64,000 nucleotides of DNA from Semisulcospira habei (GCA_036245525.1 BTPG01000003.1:137101952-137165951); one strand, 5' to 3'. Shown: positions 1 to 10,170, counted from the stretch's first letter. Translations and numbers: made by a program. Notes: generated by a model from the letters alone, not told the origin.

Positions 1-457
1 GAGTTATGTATCCTTATCGAGATACCAGTACAAATAAAGCATTCACTGATTGGCTGCATTGAACGTCGAGACAGCAACACGGACTATTTGACGGCGTGGT
101 GTGTGGGTTTGTGTGTGTGATATACGAAACAAGCTGGAAATTGAACACGTCAGTGCGCGGTTGTTTTTTTTTGTTGTTGTTGTTGTTTGTTTGATTTTGT
201 TGGGATGGACACTGACAAACGACAGTAACAAACAGCAACCAGCAACGAATAAAATAAAACCTGGAGAAAATGAAAAGAAAAATTCCGTCCAGAAATACGT
301 CCAGCCGAATTCCGACTATTTTAAGAGGGCAGTTAGGCCATTACACGCATGGCTGCTCGCTATTAAATGAGCTAACAAATTGGCAATGGAACGGAAATTA
401 GCGCCACATAGCTAGCGAAAGATCACTTCACAGGTGCTCGTAACCTTATCAGCCCGT
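1..457. other. No gene recognised; T/GTT-rich tract
   Basis: Nothing conserved is visible here on either strand. A GTT-rich tract lies at about 163-195. Short open frames here have no recognisable domain. Confidence 0.6.
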
Positions 458-691
458 TTAACCCCTTGACTGCCGAGAAAGAGTGAAATGATCCATCTGC
501 AAGAGACAACGATCCTCATAAGCCCCTGAAGTTGCGGGGGCTCGTGAGGATCTATGTCTCATGCTGAGGCTAATAATTCATCTAATTCATTTTTTATTTA
601 TATCCGTGTTTCTTGGACGTTTGCGACTTCTGTACGTTGAATGAGCAAACATGCTAAAAACAAATACATGCGGTGACAGGGGAGGGGTTAA
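458..691 (+). mobile_element. Family B palindromic MITE, full length
   Basis: TTAA at 458-461 is followed by a CCCCTTGACTGCCGAG tip, and the copy ends in GGGGTTAA at 684-691. The core hairpin (about 500-565) is decayed in one arm. TTAA ends with CCC-type tips fit a piggyBac-like nonautonomous element; that assignment is inference. Confidence 0.75.
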
Positions 692-935
692 TTAAGATCA
701 GCGCCAACTACCTCGGACGGATCGAACATTGTAGTGCAAAGGTAGTGCCTGATTGATTAACTTGCGCCTGAAGAGAAGGCTCCAAGCTGATTGCATACTG
801 CCCTTTTGCCCTCATGGCCGATCCATCGTTAGCGACCTGGCACGAGTGATTAGCAGATGACTTTGTAGAACGTGTGTGAAATTTGGCTCTGGAAGAGAAA
901 CAGCCGTAAATTGTGTTGATTAAAAGATGATATCG

Positions 936-936
<1 letters not shown>

Positions 937-1020
<84 letters not shown>
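937..1020. repeat. (GA)n microsatellite
   Basis: About 84 bp of uninterrupted GA dinucleotides. The poly-Ser/Leu open frame read through it is an artefact of the repeat. Confidence 0.98.
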
Positions 1021-1022
<2 letters not shown>

Positions 1023-1975
1023 AGAGTTTAACCAAAAAAATCCTTTCGTGTATATAACGGCCATAAGAACCAGATGTATTTTTTTTTAACAACCCAACAA
1101 ATCCGTTGTTTTCTTCTGAACGTAAAACTGCATAACATGACAGCTGATAGAAACTCGCAGTTATTTTCTTTTATTAGTTAACACCTTGTGCATGCAGACA
1201 TAGGTGGCACAAGGGGTTAATTTCTGTGTTGTTTTTATACGTGTACTCCCCTTTTACGTAACCGCGTAAAAATATGAAAATTCAATTTTAAAGCTATCCG
1301 TCAGCTAAATCAGAGCTGACAGCATATTGTCCAAAGTTACAGCCAGATGCCAGCTAAGACGTAGGGGTCCAGCCGCTCTAGAAAACACACCACCAAAAAT
1401 CGTCTTCAGCATGCGCTTCGATGTTTTGTTGGAGATTCGAAAATGGTTGTGTGGATGGGAGTGGGTGTAGATGGATGGTGGACTGAGGGGTGGGTAGTGG
1501 AGAGTTACGGCTTTGAAGTTCCCAACAAAGCAAAATGCTTAGAGAGGGCAAGCAGAACACTTTACATTTTCAAAATAGACACGCAGACATAAATGGGCCA
1601 CATGTACTTATCTTTGCGTAACTAAAAGTGTAGTATACGCACTAAAATAAACCCCAATGAAATATTTAAGTGGTAATTCCCCTCAGTTCCAGACAAATTA
1701 GAAAGTAGAAGAAATGACGTTCCAATGGGAATCTCCGGTACTGCTTTGCACTAAATAATGCATTCATTGTCTACCGTATTAAAAAAATTGTCTACCGTAT
1801 TTAAAAAATACAGTAGACTTTGAAATGGGGCTTGGTCGGAGCGCATTCCGGAGCATGCACATGACGTTTTCTGGCGTGCGGGGAGGAAATTCTGGCAAAG
1901 AAGTAACAAGATAAAAATGACGTCACGTCTAGCTAAGCAAACCTTGCCAGAGAACGTCTTTTTGGCGCCAACGCC

Positions 1976-1978
<3 letters not shown>
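1021..1978. other. No gene recognised
   Basis: Unique-looking, moderately AT-rich DNA. The only structure I see is a small direct duplication of ATTGTCTACCGTATT at about 1766-1801. Confidence 0.55.

Positions 1979-2065
<87 letters not shown>
1979..2065. repeat. (GT)n microsatellite
   Basis: About 87 bp of GT dinucleotides. The Thr/His-rich minus-strand frame across it is not a gene. Confidence 0.98.
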
Positions 2066-2066
<1 letters not shown>

Positions 2067-2691
2067 ATATGTGACAGCGACTAGAGCCCGCGTTTGAGGA
2101 CGGACAAGCTTGAAATATTAGGATATTGTCCCTAAAACAATTATCTCGAGACCTATTTTCGATGTTTTGATTAAGATGCTCATTGGCGAAAAAATGGCCA
2201 TTTCACAAAAACCGGTTGACCCACACTGGAGTCCGTAATTTTTATTATTTTTACTAGATATTTTGCAAATAGTTAGATAAAAGGGACATATTGAATGAGT
2301 TCGTTAACCAGCTTTGCACCTCAAGAACTTTCTGAGTGATAATTAAATATATATTTTTTAAAATATATTTTCACGTTTTTGGGATTAATTTCACGAATTA
2401 TATGGGTAAATCTTAAAACAATTGAATCTTTTTTTTACGAAAAAACAATCTTCTCATTAATAATCGCAAGATTTTTTTTTGTATACGGTATTTACATAAG
2501 CCTACAGTTTGTCTCGGCTGTCGGGTACGATTAGATCAATTGTGACCTGTATGCCCTAGGTGTGAAAATCAGACAATTTTCTGACCACTTTTTCGGAGTC
2601 CTTTGTAAAATAGCTAACATAACTTTAAGTTTTCTTTTATGAAAAAAGCTATCTTCTCATTTACTACCCGCATGATTTTTCATAAACTGTA

Positions 2692-2917
2692 TTGTGACCT
2701 GTAAGCTCTAGGCTTGAAAATCAGCAAGAAAATTGCAAAGTCGATCCTCTGATACGTCAAATGTTAGTACTGCGATGATGACGTATAATATCGAGTTGTC
2801 ACTATGAACACGGCGTCGTGGGGCTAATAATGCCATGACGTAAAGCTTGAAGTGACGTCATTTCGCTGCTCGTGCTATTATTCTTCAGAATAGTTATAAT
2901 ACGCCAGACCACAGAGC
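2692..2917 (+). repeat. 226-bp tandem unit, copy 1
   Basis: Identical by eye to 2962-3187 at an offset of 270 bp. A degenerate earlier relative of the unit start lies near 2500-2590. The unit contains a TGACGTCA palindrome (CRE-like) near 2854. Confidence 0.9.
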
Positions 2918-2961
2918 CTGCATGCTATTTGTCCCGGCCCTTGGGTAGGATTAGGTCAAAG

Positions 2962-3187
2962 TTGTGACCTGTAAGCTCTAGGCTTGAAAATCAGCAAGAA
3001 AATTGCAAAGTCGATCCTCTGATACGTCAAATGTTAGTACTGCGATGATGACGTATAATATCGAGTTGTCACTATGAACACGGCGTCGTGGGGCTAATAA
3101 TGCCATGACGTAAAGCTTGAAGTGACGTCATTTCGCTGCTCGTGCTATTATTCTTCAGAATAGTTATAATACGCCAGACCACAGAGC
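2962..3187 (+). repeat. 226-bp tandem unit, copy 2
   Basis: Second copy of the unit at 2692-2917 with no difference seen, which implies very recent duplication or gene conversion. Confidence 0.9.
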
Positions 3188-3603
3188 TTACGAATGGCGG
3201 GAATCGTCCTGTATCCGTCTTTATTTTCTGTGGACCAGAGTGTGTCGATCAGAGGGTTGGTTAGTGTAGAAGGAGATGGATTCCTGTCGCTACACGAGCC
3301 CACAGAGCGTACTAATGGCGGGGGGCGCCGTGTGTCCGTCTTTACTGATTTGTGTGCGCCGACGTGTGCGTTGATCAGAGGTTGGTTTAGAGAGGAGGGA
3401 AATATATCAGCATTATAAGCCTAAAAATATCTGAATGTTCATAAAAGATAAATGCGTCTAAGCTCCAAACAATGCGGTAGACTTTGGGATGAAATCCTCA
3501 TCTTGTTTTTATTACTCTTCACTTCAGTAGTAGGAACTTAAAGTTTCCTACACAGGGAACGATAGCTCAAATGTTTTGAACCCCGTCATTGAAAAAAAAT
3601 CCA

Positions 3604-3619
3604 CCCCCCCCCCCCCCCC
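3604..3619. repeat. Poly-C tract
   Basis: Sixteen C in a row, then GCCCCC. The Pro-rich frame starting at 3589 is an artefact. Confidence 0.95.
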
Positions 3620-3894
3620 GCCCCCAACCAAAACAAGAAACAAAACATGATGTATTTCAGAAAAGTATTGAAAGTAACCAGGAAAAAGAAATCAGTATCC
3701 GACGAAAATGTCAGATCATATTTAATTTCATAATTAAGCCCGCGCATTTCAACCATTATTCATGCAAGGTGTGTATCTATCTCAAAACGTTGTAACTTCA
3801 ACGGCAAATTTCAATACTTAACAAAGCACAACCAAATTAGAAAAAAAAAAAAAAAAAGAACCATTGTTTTTATTGCAAAAACAGTGGTCTTAAA

Positions 3895-4230
3895 ACACAG
3901 GTGCTCTCTCAAAATTAGTCTTGAAGTGCCACCTGTCATTAAAGACCATTATTTTAGGTGGCGACTCTTTCTACCCCAGACACACCACAGCAAGATAAGG
4001 ATCGACCATGATAGTTCAAGGGTGATGCCAGAATAGCTTGGCGCTATGGGCGCCAAGCTATTCTGGCATCACCCTTGAACTATCATGGTCGATCTGTGTC
4101 CTGCACTGCTAATGCAGTCTTCAGATGACAACGGCAAAATTTGGGGATTTCGGTGATGGGGTAGAATGAGTTAATGACCTGATCTCTCATAAGGGTAGTC
4201 GCTCGAAACAGGTTCTGCTGTTGCGCCCAA
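3895..4230 (+). repeat. Repeat H interrupted by an A-family MITE
   Basis: The left part (3929-3965, CACCTGTCATTAAAGACCAT) and right part (4172-4230, CTCTCATAAGGGTAGTCG then AAACAGGTTCTGCTG) both match the uninterrupted H copy at 6974-7080 in reverse complement. The A element at 3966-4174 lies between them. Confidence 0.65.
3966..4174 (+). mobile_element. Family A MITE (subfamily b), nested in H
   Basis: Long hairpin with arms meeting at about 4046-4056 (CTTGGCGCTATGGGCGCCAAG). The right tip GGGGTAGAATGAGTTAA is intact; the left tip is degraded to CTTTCTACCCC. Confidence 0.8.
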
Positions 4231-4336
4231 TACTTTCGTCGTGAACTACGAGCGGTAACATATGGCAGAGACAAGTGATCGTACGTGAAATTTCAATAGT
4301 AAATAATTTCCAAACCCATTATTTTAGAGTAAATAT

Positions 4337-4393
4337 GTGCTGATTTGTGATTTTGGACCTTAAGTAGTTACAAAGTCGAAAATCACACATCAG
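4337..4393. repeat. Family D hairpin, decayed
   Basis: Arms GTGCTGATTTGTGATTTT and its mismatched complement around 4376-4391. Matches the D consensus GTGCTGGTCTGTGATTTTGG. Confidence 0.65.
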
Positions 4394-4600
4394 TAGAACA
4401 GAAGCTATGAGTAACTTTCAACGGCAATGGTGCGTGAAATTTCAATACTAAATAATTAATCCTCAGGCCCATTATCACTGCATTGAGTACGTTTTCAACC
4501 CCATTGCTTCCAGCAGTATACGCATAATGCTGGTTTCTGAAATCTTTGTTAAATCAGCTCCAAGGAACCTACTCTGTCAAAGGAACAATGGATACAAAGT

Positions 4601-4652
4601 GTTTCAGCAAGAGGCATAGATCCTCATGGGGGCTCATGAGGATCTATACCTT
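4601..4652. repeat. Family B core hairpin with deleted loop
   Basis: AGCAAGAGGCATAGATCCTC on the left pairs with GAGGATCTATACCT on the right, but most of the inner CCCCCGC part is missing. Confidence 0.75.
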
Positions 4653-4773
4653 TTGGAGTTGGACCGTTTCAACGGCAGTGTTCGGCAGTGAGCGGAATAA
4701 AGACACACTTGCAGTGTGTACCAAGTATGCACTGGCATGAATGGCAGAAGGTCAACAGAGTATTGCGAGACGA

Positions 4774-4838
4774 TGTGCTGGTCTGTGAATCTGGACCTTA
4801 CTGCTTTAGATCGTAAGATCCAAAATCACACACCAGCG
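4774..4838. repeat. Family D hairpin
   Basis: Arms GTGCTGGTCTGTGAAT and ATCACACACCAGC around a short loop. No TTAA flank is seen. Confidence 0.75.
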
Positions 4839-4992
4839 TGCATTTCGTATTTTGAAATTGATTTCCTGCTGCAAGACCTAGCTATGCTGAATATTTCATA
4901 CACAGTTCTATTAGTTATATCTTCTGTATATTATAACCAGACTAGAACGAACTCGGCAGAAATTTCCCTACACTGTATCACTCGGCATACTT

Positions 4993-5084
4993 TTAACCCT
5001 TTGGCTGTTGGTAGTGCTTTTTGTCGCAATCATTCCTGTCGGAATCATAGCGACAAAAAGCTCTACCGACAGCCAAAGGGTTAA
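4993..5084. mobile_element. Family C palindromic MITE
   Basis: TTAACCCTTTGGCTGTTGGT at the left and the complementary CCGACAGCCAAAGGGTTAA at the right, with TTTTGTCGC inner arms. The whole 92 bp folds on itself. Confidence 0.85.
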
Positions 5085-5097
5085 CGAGACAACCACC

Positions 5098-5215
5098 TCA
5101 ATCTGCCAGGAGGAGGCATAGATTCTCATGAGCTCCTATGTCTGCAGGGTATCATGAGCAAGAGACATATATTCTGAGGAGTCGCAGGAGATCGTGATAA
5201 TCTATGCTTATTGTA
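5098..5215. repeat. Degenerate B hairpin fragments
   Basis: Pieces of the B arm (GAGGCATAGATTCTCATGAG, AAGAGACATATATTCTGAGG, GATAATCTATGCTT) lie close together but no longer fold cleanly. Confidence 0.5.
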
Positions 5216-5405
5216 GTTTTCAGAAATTGACTGAATAATTTGTTATCAAGGTCGAACCATTTATGGCGGCTGGCGGTGAATGGTAAAGTGACGGTGCATT
5301 AGCACCAATATCAAGTGTTTACCCCAAAATGCGCGTCTGGGACGTAGACACGGAGACAGAGGGACAGTCATGAAAGCGAATAGTAAATTAAGGGTTGTGT
5401 CTGAG

Positions 5406-5462
5406 AAGGCGCCAAGCTAATCTGGCACTACGCCTGAACTATCACGGCCGATCCATTGCCTA
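5406..5462. repeat. Half of a family A MITE
   Basis: AAGGCGCCAAGCTAATCTGG followed by a degraded right arm ending GGCCGATCCATTGCC. No left arm is present. Confidence 0.6.
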
Positions 5463-5952
5463 CAAGCTTGTACACAGTTTTCATACAAGACCTTTAAACT
5501 GTATACGCAACTAAAAGTTACAAAAATCATGATTATGTCTGAATGTGTATCTATACGCGGAATATTTCTTGATATTTTCAGAGTAATCTGAAGCTAATTG
5601 TCGGCAATTCAAAGACAAACCCACACTCAGATAACCAACCGTTCACCGTCGTGAAGTAGAAAGTGTTTCGCGCCAGCAACAGGAATGTAGATAACTCTAT
5701 GTTAGCACGGTGGCTTGAACCGAGAAGCACATCAGTGTTCGACATTTTTTTTTCATAAATGAACAAAACTGGCATATGCACGCAATATCAGCATTACTAC
5801 CCGTTGTAAACAATTATAGGACTGTGTTGAGGGTCAGTCAAGAAAACGGTTGCTAGCATCTTTGAATCGTCTGCTACTCGTAATTGCCTTCTTAGATGGT
5901 TCCATATTGGCTTGACGTCTTTCACATCATACATGTCTGTCTCAAACTAGAT
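5463..5952. other. No gene recognised
   Basis: No repeat family, RNA gene or coding signature visible to me in these 490 bp. Confidence 0.5.
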
Positions 5953-6018
5953 GCAAGAGGCATAGATCCTCATGAGCCCCCGCTATCGCGGGGGCTCATG
6001 AGGATCTATGCCTCTTGC
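5953..6018. repeat. Family B core hairpin, perfect palindrome
   Basis: Two 31-nt arms (5953-5983 and 5988-6018) pair perfectly around the loop TATC. This is the cleanest copy of the core and serves as a consensus. No B tips flank it. Confidence 0.9.
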
Positions 6019-6129
6019 GTCTGTAATAAACAAAAGCGTAACGTCTCGAGAAAGGCAGTGAAATGAGAACAAATCCAACCATCACAAACTGACCGTTTGT
6101 TTGAAAACCACGGATAGCAATGTGTCCAG

Positions 6130-6226
6130 CAATAGGCGTAGATCCACATAAGCCCCCGCAGTTGCGGGGGCTCATGTGGATCTACGCCTCTTGCAGTTGG
6201 CCAGTGTTTTCGCAGTGAAGGGGTTA
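6130..6226 (+). mobile_element. Family B MITE, right half with hairpin
   Basis: Core hairpin with paired arm changes (GGCGTAGATCCACAT opposite ATGTGGATCTACGCC), then CGCAGTGAAGGGGTTA. The left tip is not identifiable. Confidence 0.75.
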
Positions 6227-6379
6227 CTCTCTGTCACTGGATCGCCTGGCGGTGTGTTATGCCAAGAATCTGTATGAATTTTCTCTCGATGAAGTATTTG
6301 CTTGCGTGCCAGAGCCCATTATCCTGAGAGCATCTGATGACAGAACATATCTACAGCTAGTCGGAAATACACGCCAGCC

Positions 6380-6890
6380 ATCGATACAGTCCCTTGCTCA
6401 GGTCTCTCAATCTGTGAGACGCATAGACTCTCTTGAGCTCCAGCAGCAAAACGAAACCATCACTATAGCTCAGATACTCCACGCATGATGTACTGTTCAA
6501 GGATAAATTATAATCCCGCCTGCTCAAGTCTCTCCGACTGTAAAAGGCATCGATTCTGATTTGCCCTTGCAGCAACACGCAGCCATCGACTTAGCTCAGA
6601 TAAGATATTCCAAGCTTGGTATACAGTTTTACTTTATATTATGGATAAATTATATTCCCGCCTGCTCAAGTCTCTCTACTGCAAAAGGCATAGATTATCA
6701 TGAGCTCCAGCAGAACCATGAAGCCATCGATATAGTTACAGCTTAGATACTCAAAGCATGATCTTTTCCTCTGCTCAAGTCTTTCATTTGCAAGAAACGT
6801 AGATTGTAAAAGAACCCTTGCAGCCGAATAGAGCTGTCGATGCTTCCTTAGATAGATCTGCACGTGGCAAACATTCTCATGTATCCGTGC
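6380..6890 (+). repeat. Degenerate ~165-bp tandem array built on a B arm
   Basis: Three to four units share CTGCTCAAGTCTCTC, then an AAAGGCATAGATT-like B arm, then GCCATCGA(T/C) and AGCTCAGATA. Units start near 6395, 6520, 6660 and 6773. The short frames at 6252-6863 are products of this array. Confidence 0.6.
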
Positions 6891-6973
6891 AGCCGCCAGG
6901 ACTCGTCAAAATCCATACTTTTTGCTGATTATGATCAATTTTGACTTAATTACGCACTGCCATCGATCTACAG

Positions 6974-7080
6974 CAGGACCTGTTTTGCGCGACCACTCTT
7001 ATGAGAGAACACCTGTCATTAAAGACCATCAATTAGGTGACTGTAGCCACAGAAATTATGGCCTTTAATGACAGGCGGCA
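6974..7080 (-). repeat. Repeat H, uninterrupted copy
   Basis: Contains CACCTGTCATTAAAGACCAT facing GGCCTTTAATGACAGG, a quasi-palindrome, next to CGACCACTCTTATGAGAG. It serves as the comparison copy for the interrupted H at 3895-4230 and the half copy at 31655-31692. Confidence 0.6.
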
Positions 7081-7167
7081 TAATTTCTCTTGTGACAGCA
7101 TCTGTCTTTCAGACCACGTATTCTCGCAAAAAGATTCTACTGTGATCTCTAGTTCAGTTCTTCTATC

Positions 7168-7236
7168 CGCAAGAAACAAAGATTCTCATGCGCACACACA
7201 GACGCAGAGATTCGTTAGAATCTATGTCTCTAATTG
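7168..7236. repeat. Decayed B-like hairpin
   Basis: GCAAGAAACAAAGATTCTCA faces TTAGAATCTATGTCTCT across a loop with GCACACACAGACGC. Confidence 0.5.
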
Positions 7237-7394
7237 AGCGAGATCGGCCGCAGGTGTTTCTTACACTGAGGGCGACCTCTGGCATTAACCACTAGACGCA
7301 GACTGTGTGTTTGAAATATCTGTGAATTCACTTACAAAGAACTCTAGTTGTCCAATAAACATGGATTAAAAAGTAGTCCATCAATGATTGCATC

Positions 7395-7490
7395 AATGAA
7401 TCGATGAATCTTTATTTTACAACGGTGAAGATATTAACACAGTCAGTGACTATGTCATTTTTCGTACCTGCCGTTGCGTCAGTGGTGTTA
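7395..7490 (-). repeat. Retroelement-like 3' end K
   Basis: Read on the minus strand it runs from CCGTTG to AATAAAGATTCATCGATTC and then TGAT/CATT-type repeats. Related segments are at 38535-38620 and 38724-38775 with different tails. The AATAAA and the microsatellite tail suggest a LINE or SINE 3' terminus (inference). Confidence 0.5.
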
Positions 7491-7528
7491 GCAAGGGGAA
7501 CAGATCCTCAAAAGGCACAAATCCTCTT

Positions 7529-7945
7529 GCGTCAGCAAGAGGCATAGATTCTCACTAGCCCCAGGAAATGCGTCAGCAAGAGGCATAGATTCTCACTAGC
7601 CCCAGGAAATGCGTCAGCAAGAGGCATAGATTCTCACTAGCCCCAGGAAATGCGTCAGCAAGAGGCATAGATTCTCACTAGCCCCAGGAAATGCGTCAGC
7701 AAGAGGCATAGATTCTCACTAGCCCCAGGAAATGCGTCAGCAAGAGGCATAGATTCTCACTAGCCCCAGGAAATGCGTCAGCAAGAGGCATAGATTCTCA
7801 CTAGCCCCAGGAAATGCGTCAGCAAGAGGCATAGATTCTCACTAGCCCCAGGAAATGCGTCAGCAAGAGGCATAGATTCTCACTAGCCCCAGGAAATGCA
7901 TCAGCAAGAGGCATAGATTCTCACTAGCCCCAGGAAATGCATCAG
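7529..7945 (+). repeat. 41-bp minisatellite derived from one B arm
   Basis: Ten units of 41 bp, each carrying GCAAGAGGCATAGATTCTCA then CTAGCCCCAGGAAATGCGTC. Units are identical except that the last two carry GCATCAG in place of GCGTCAG. The array runs directly into a B arm (7938-7993), with another B fragment at 7498-7527. Confidence 0.95.
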
Positions 7946-7993
7946 CAAGAGGCATATGTCCTCATGAGCCCCCGCATGAGGATCTATCCTTCT

Positions 7994-8284
7994 GTAGTAT
8001 AATCGTATTCACTAACGGCAGTTAAGGCGTTAAGCGCGTAACTGCATAACTGTCGTTCGCATTATTTAGTTTACATGAACGCTGAAAGGCACACCACTTA
8101 GATTAATTGATGATAAAATACAGTAAATTCTCTTCATATTTTCTCAAACATGTTAAGCTTGTAATAAGTCTACTGCATTGAATCTGGGATCCACTTCAAG
8201 CGTGCATGGCCTCGTTTTCAACACAGTTCTAACGGAGTAGACATAAGACTAAGAAAATTGATGATGATGATGATGATGATTATG

Positions 8285-8334
<50 letters not shown>

Positions 8335-8480
8335 TGAACACCAACCGTGCAGAAAGTAGACCTATGTCTGCTGGGGATACGATTATGCGGAGACGAAGAT
8401 GTTCAAATTATCCATCATGCTACGGAAGTAACATATATTCCTAAATCTGGATCAGATCTAGACGAACAATTTCATTTTTA
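7994..8480. other. No gene; ATG/ATT microsatellite inside
   Basis: Contains a (GAT)n to (TTA)n microsatellite at 8259-8333. The remaining sequence shows no family or coding signal I recognise. Confidence 0.7.
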
Positions 8481-8553
8481 TGCTGGCCTGTGATGTTAGA
8501 CCGTACGGGCTCTAGGCCCAGTGGACCGTAAGTCCAAAATCACAGACCAGCAC
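8481..8553. repeat. Family D hairpin
   Basis: GCTGGCCTGTGATGTTAGAC on the left, and GGTCTGTGATTTTGGAC on the opposite strand of the right arm. One arm is closer to consensus than the other. Confidence 0.75.
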
Positions 8554-8577
8554 AAGTGCAGAGTTCGACGACCTCTT

Positions 8578-9086
8578 AGGCCCCGCCACACGAGCCGGTT
8601 GTGCCCCGATTTTGAAGCCGATTCCGATCCGATTGCGATCGGATGACGTCAATTATCCGATCCGGTCCCGATCGGCTGGGAATCGGGTGTCTAGAACCTG
8701 CTCTATTTTTCCGTTCCGATTCGGCCCCGGTTGTAAGCTTCAACCAATCAGAGCGCGTCTCGCAAATCATGTCGTTTGAGCACGGTTTGCAAATGGCCGA
8801 ACACGCCTGTTGTGATCAGTACCACCGCCGTTGCCGCTGATGTTTCGCCCGCCTCTTCCCGAATATGATGCAAAACTGCTGATAATGCAAGCACATCATC
8901 ATCACTGTCAAAACTAGCAGTCATTTTGCAGAACAGGTACGACTTTGATCTTCGGTTCAAACCGGTCGGCTAAACAAGTCGGGACTTGTGTGGCAGTGCA
9001 CACGGTTTTTAGTCCGGTCCGATCACCTACCGATTCGAAAACTGATCGGGAATCGGCCTCAAAACCGGGCTCGTGTAGCGGGGCCT
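8578..9086 (-). mobile_element. Harbinger-like nonautonomous DNA transposon
   Basis: Terminal inverted repeats AGGCCCCGCCACACGAGCC (8578-8596) and its complement at 9068-9086 match at 18 of 19 positions. TTA occurs at both flanks (8576-8578 and 9087-9089, the right one shifted by one base), as expected of the 3-bp TWA target of PIF/Harbinger. At 509 bp it is far too short for the two-gene autonomous element. The assignment rests on tips, target and the coding remnant. Confidence 0.65.
8748..8924 (-). pseudogene. Harbinger-like nuclease N-terminal remnant
   Basis: A 59-residue frame begins MTASFDSDDDVLALSAVL, an acidic, Ala/Leu-rich start similar in style to N-termini of Harbinger nuclease (HARBI1-like) proteins as I recall them. 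It stops inside the element; no DDE core is present. The frame also opens at 8960, but the Met at 8924 begins the recognisable part. Family assignment is weak on sequence alone and gains support from the flanking terminal repeats. Confidence 0.4.
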
Positions 9087-9450
9087 TTAGTCGGACGGCA
9101 GATTTCGGGGTATTGCTGGAGATTACATACTAGATAGCAGCAAATTGCAACAGAGAGACAGATGGCCCATTAAATACTGTAATCGCACAGAGTGCTGCCC
9201 TGTGAAGACAAAGGAGAATCAGTCAACACTTGCGAAAAAACAGATTTTCATGGCGAACAATGAACAAATCGCTTTTCACAAAAAAGGGTTTACTGTCTTG
9301 TTGCCTTTACACAGAGAAGCGTGGAACGGACCAACACCGAACGGCTGTTGCGATCTCCAACGGCAGTACAATCTACCAGCATTAAATTCAAATGAAAATT
9401 CTGTAGGGGTCTATCTACTGATTTTTCTGCAGTCACATCACGCACGCATG
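9087..9450. other. No gene recognised
   Basis: An open frame of 131 codons (9145-9540) crosses this region and runs into the B copy next door. It has no recognisable domain and is probably chance. Confidence 0.5.
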
Positions 9451-9673
9451 TCTAACACTTTGAATGCCGAGAAAATGAACACCACCCAACTGCAAGAGGA
9501 ACAGTTCCTCATGAGCCCCCGCAACAGCGGAGTTTCATGAAGATCTATTCCTCTTGCTTAAAACACTTTGTATCCACGTTTCTTTAACGGCTGGGGATCT
9601 GTTCTAACGATGGGATTGACAATGATTTCCCGAACAGCCCAAACATTGCGTCCACTGACAGTGAAGGGGTTAA
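9451..9673 (+). mobile_element. Family B MITE, nearly full length
   Basis: Left tip degraded (AATGCCGAGAAAATGAAC), core hairpin at about 9491-9556 with one mutated arm, then the right part GCGTCCACTGACAGTGAAGG ending in GGTTAA at 9668-9673. Confidence 0.8.
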
Positions 9674-10170
9674 TCAATGTGAAGATGCCGATCCATCTCC
9701 CATAATCCCAATATATTAACCCTTTCTTGTCTGGAACCCTTTCAAGTGAGGGGAGGGATTGCTCGAGTTCCTGTAACATGCCTAAGCCTGCAACTGAAAA
9801 GCACTGATATTCTTCAATGGAATTAGTAGCTGTCTGATGAGCCCAATTAACCCCCAACGAGGCCTGCGCTGTTGTTTTTTGGGTCCAGTCTACGCGTGGA
9901 TCACGAACTAGAGCTCATGAGGATCGGTGACTGTCGAGTGTTCACCATTCGCTGCTAGACTACGGCGGCCACCGTGCGCACGTCAGGAAAAATCAAGAAC
10001 TGTCTCTGACAGCCACTTGTACTGAACAGTCTTTCCGTGCCAGACTGAAAATGGGATGGGTTTTGTTTTCCCCAGGGAGCACAGATGCAAATGAAACTTA
10101 TCTTTGCCAGGATGCGGAAAACACCGCTATGTTTGTGTCTTACAGACGCCGGTGTAGCAGGACACTATTA
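9674..10170. other. No gene recognised
   Basis: A weak AACCCTTTC-type tip near 9718 may be a fragment of a B-like element. Otherwise nothing recognised. Confidence 0.5.

Larger units (their letters stand above)
2200..3470 (+). repeat. Dispersed repeat I, tandemly expanded copy
   Basis: Much of this segment has an inverted, diverged counterpart at 53195-53575. Shared landmarks in order are a TCCGTAATTTTT block, a GCCGTCGTG block, GCTGCTCGTGCTA, AATGGCGGG followed by GTCCGTCTTT, and a GGTTTAGAG(A/C)GGAGGG block. In this copy parts are duplicated in tandem (2692-2917 and 2962-3187; 3183-3290 and 3300-3405). No protein domain is visible, so the class is unknown; it could be a retroelement 3' region or a noncoding DNA transposon. 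Confidence 0.7.

Noticed and set aside
2854..2862. CRE-like TGACGTCA as a promoter element
   Set aside because: It lies inside a tandem repeat unit with no gene nearby; an 8-bp match is not evidence of regulation.
5953..6018. B hairpins as transcription terminators or integron attachment sites
   Set aside because: The setting is eukaryotic, no T-run follows, and the copies are dispersed mobile repeats.
7529..7945. Array that could be taken for a CRISPR
   Set aside because: Units are contiguous 41-bp copies with no variable spacers, built from a MITE arm, in eukaryotic DNA.
9145..9540. 131-residue open frame
   Set aside because: It has no recognised domain and its last third is family B MITE sequence.
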